15,198 nt of DNA from Caldiserica bacterium UBA4822 (GTDB lineage: Bacteria; Caldisericota; Caldisericia; Cryosericales; Cryosericaceae). The notes below the pieces were generated by a model. It saw only the letters and a program-made list of their open reading frames with translations. It was not told the origin of the DNA and ran no database searches. Position numbers and translations under genes: made by a program. This document shows positions 14,185-15,198 of the stretch, piece after piece; position 1 is the stretch's first letter; every line of letters begins with the position of its first letter. The DNA lies in NCBI GenBank assembly GCA_002402295.1, contig DHFO01000008.1, forward strand, positions 50,889 through 66,086, given 5' to 3'.

Positions 14185-15198
14185 TCAGGCGACACGGGTA
14201 ATGCGGGCCCCCAGTTGCGCGAGCTTGCTGTCAAGAGTCTCGTACCCCCGGTCAATGTGGTGGATGGACTTTACGGTCGTAGCCCCCCGCGCTGCCAGAC
14301 CCGCAAGAACGAGAGCAGCACCCCCTCGCAAGTCCTTAGCCTGGACGACAGCTGAGTTCAGGGAATCGACTCCCTCGACGATGGCTGTTTCCTCCGTCAC
14401 CTTTATCCGGGCACCCATGCGCTCCAGTTCTAGAATAGCACCGAACCTGTTCTCGAAAATACTCTCAACGATGACGGAGTTTCCGCGCGCCAGCGCCAAG
14501 TAAGACATCATCTGTGGTTGGGCATCCGTGGGGAACCCTGGAAACGTTAACGTCCGTATGTCTGTTGCTCTATATTCAGGACGGCCTTGCACGACCACGG
14601 CATCATCTCCCTCAACTTCCACCGTTGCTCCTGTCTCGCGGAGTTTGGCAATAATCGACCAGATATGCCGTGCATCGACACCCGTAATCGTCGCTTCCCC
14701 CAGCGTGATAGCCGTGGCCAGCATGAGTGTCGACGCCTCAATCCGGTCACCGATAACGCTGTGCGATGCTCCGTGGAGTTGAGGCACGCCCTCGATGCGG
14801 AAGCCGAACGGGAAGACCGGGACGATACGGGCGCCTGCCTTGTTGAGGAACGAGATGAGGTCGTACACCTCCGGCTCCTGGGCCGCATTGAACACGCGCG
14901 TAGTCCCCTCTGCGAGTGCAGCGGCAATGAGGAGATTCTCGGTCGCCCCCACGCTTGGGAAGTCCAGATAAACGTCACATGCCCGTAGTGCCGGTGCATG
15001 ACCGCTGAGGTAGCCATCTTTCCATTCGAACTCCGTGCCCATGGCGTGGAGTCCCTTGATGTGAAGGTCAATCGGACGAGCCCCAATACTGCATCCGCCA
15101 AGTGAGGGGAGCATTGCACGATGTTCCCGTCCCAGCAGCGCGCCCACGAGTGTCTGGGTACCCCGGAGACTGAAGCCGTTGACGTTCTCGACCCGCGT
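14185..15198 (-). CDS. murA: UDP-N-acetylglucosamine 1-carboxyvinyltransferase (MurA), 5' end outside window
   Basis: First committed step of peptidoglycan synthesis: transfers enolpyruvate from PEP to UDP-GlcNAc. 337 codons are visible; the frame is open to the window edge, and the GTG at 15147 is internal, not a start. The active-site loop GGCSIGARPID has the Cys (codon 15093-15091) equivalent to Cys115, the target of fosfomycin. FPGFPTDAQPQ carries the Asp305 equivalent and HIDRGYETLDSKLAQLGARI the Arg397 equivalent. The stretch before the loop (LRGTQTLVGALLGREHRAML) differs from the usual MRASFxVLGPLLAR but keeps the helix. It is the first visible gene of the minus-strand group murA, MIP18-like, xer. 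Confidence 0.96.
   Translation of the reverse strand, partial: TRVENVNGFSLRGTQTLVGALLGREHRAMLPSLGGCSIGARPIDLHIKGLHAMGTEFEWKDGYLSGHAPALRACDVYLDFPSVGATENLLIAAALAEGTTRVFNAAQEPEVYDLISFLNKAGARIVPVFPFGFRIEGVPQLHGASHSVIGDRIEASTLMLATAITLGEATITGVDARHIWSIIAKLRETGATVEVEGDDAVVVQGRPEYRATDIRTLTFPGFPTDAQPQMMSYLALARGNSVIVESIFENRFGAILELERMGARIKVTEETAIVEGVDSLNSAVVQAKDLRGGAALVLAGLAARGATTVKSIHHIDRGYETLDSKLAQLGARITRVA

Overview
The window is a compact bacterial chromosome segment, roughly 55-60 % GC by eye. It carries 16 protein genes and no RNA genes or insertion sequences that I can recognise. UGA is an ordinary stop here: 9 of the 16 genes end in TGA, 4 in TAG and 3 in TAA. The gene order secA-prfB-YitT-ftsE-ftsX-peptidase resembles the Bacillus subtilis secA-prfB-yvjA-(cccB)-ftsEX-ctpB region. 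The order gmk-omega-metK-priA-def-fmt resembles Firmicutes and Actinobacteria. PriA lacks its helicase motifs, as actinobacterial PriA does. I take it for a Gram-positive-like or deep-branching lineage and cannot name the taxon.

Plus strand, 1-12585: one nearly unbroken run of co-oriented genes with very short gaps or overlaps. It holds the 3' end of secA, then prfB, a YitT-family membrane protein, ftsE, ftsX, an M23 endopeptidase with a coiled-coil N-terminus, an S41 C-terminal processing peptidase, gmk, a small omega-like protein, metK, priA, def and fmt. The genes cover protein export, translation termination, divisome-linked peptidoglycan hydrolysis, nucleotide and SAM supply, replication restart, and N-formylation with its removal.

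12586-12887 is a 302-bp non-coding gap between convergent genes. It contains a perfect 12-bp inverted repeat, 28 bp in total, with dif-like CATAA/TTATG inner halves.

Minus strand, 15198-12888: murA (5' end outside the window), a small MIP18/SufT-like Fe-S assembly protein and a XerC/D-type tyrosine recombinase. They lie in tight succession and probably form one transcript.

The most striking observation is in prfB. Release factor 2 has a UGA at codon 26, exactly where the classical autoregulatory +1 frameshift site lies. Here, however, the rest of the gene is in the same frame, the slippery codon and internal Shine-Dalgarno are missing, and a strong two-part stem-loop begins 6 nt after the UGA. 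This could be RF2 autoregulation by stop-codon readthrough (or another recoding) instead of frameshifting. A sequence error or a recent mutation is the main alternative. Second is the dif-like palindrome near the Xer recombinase gene, and third is the PriA without ATPase motifs.
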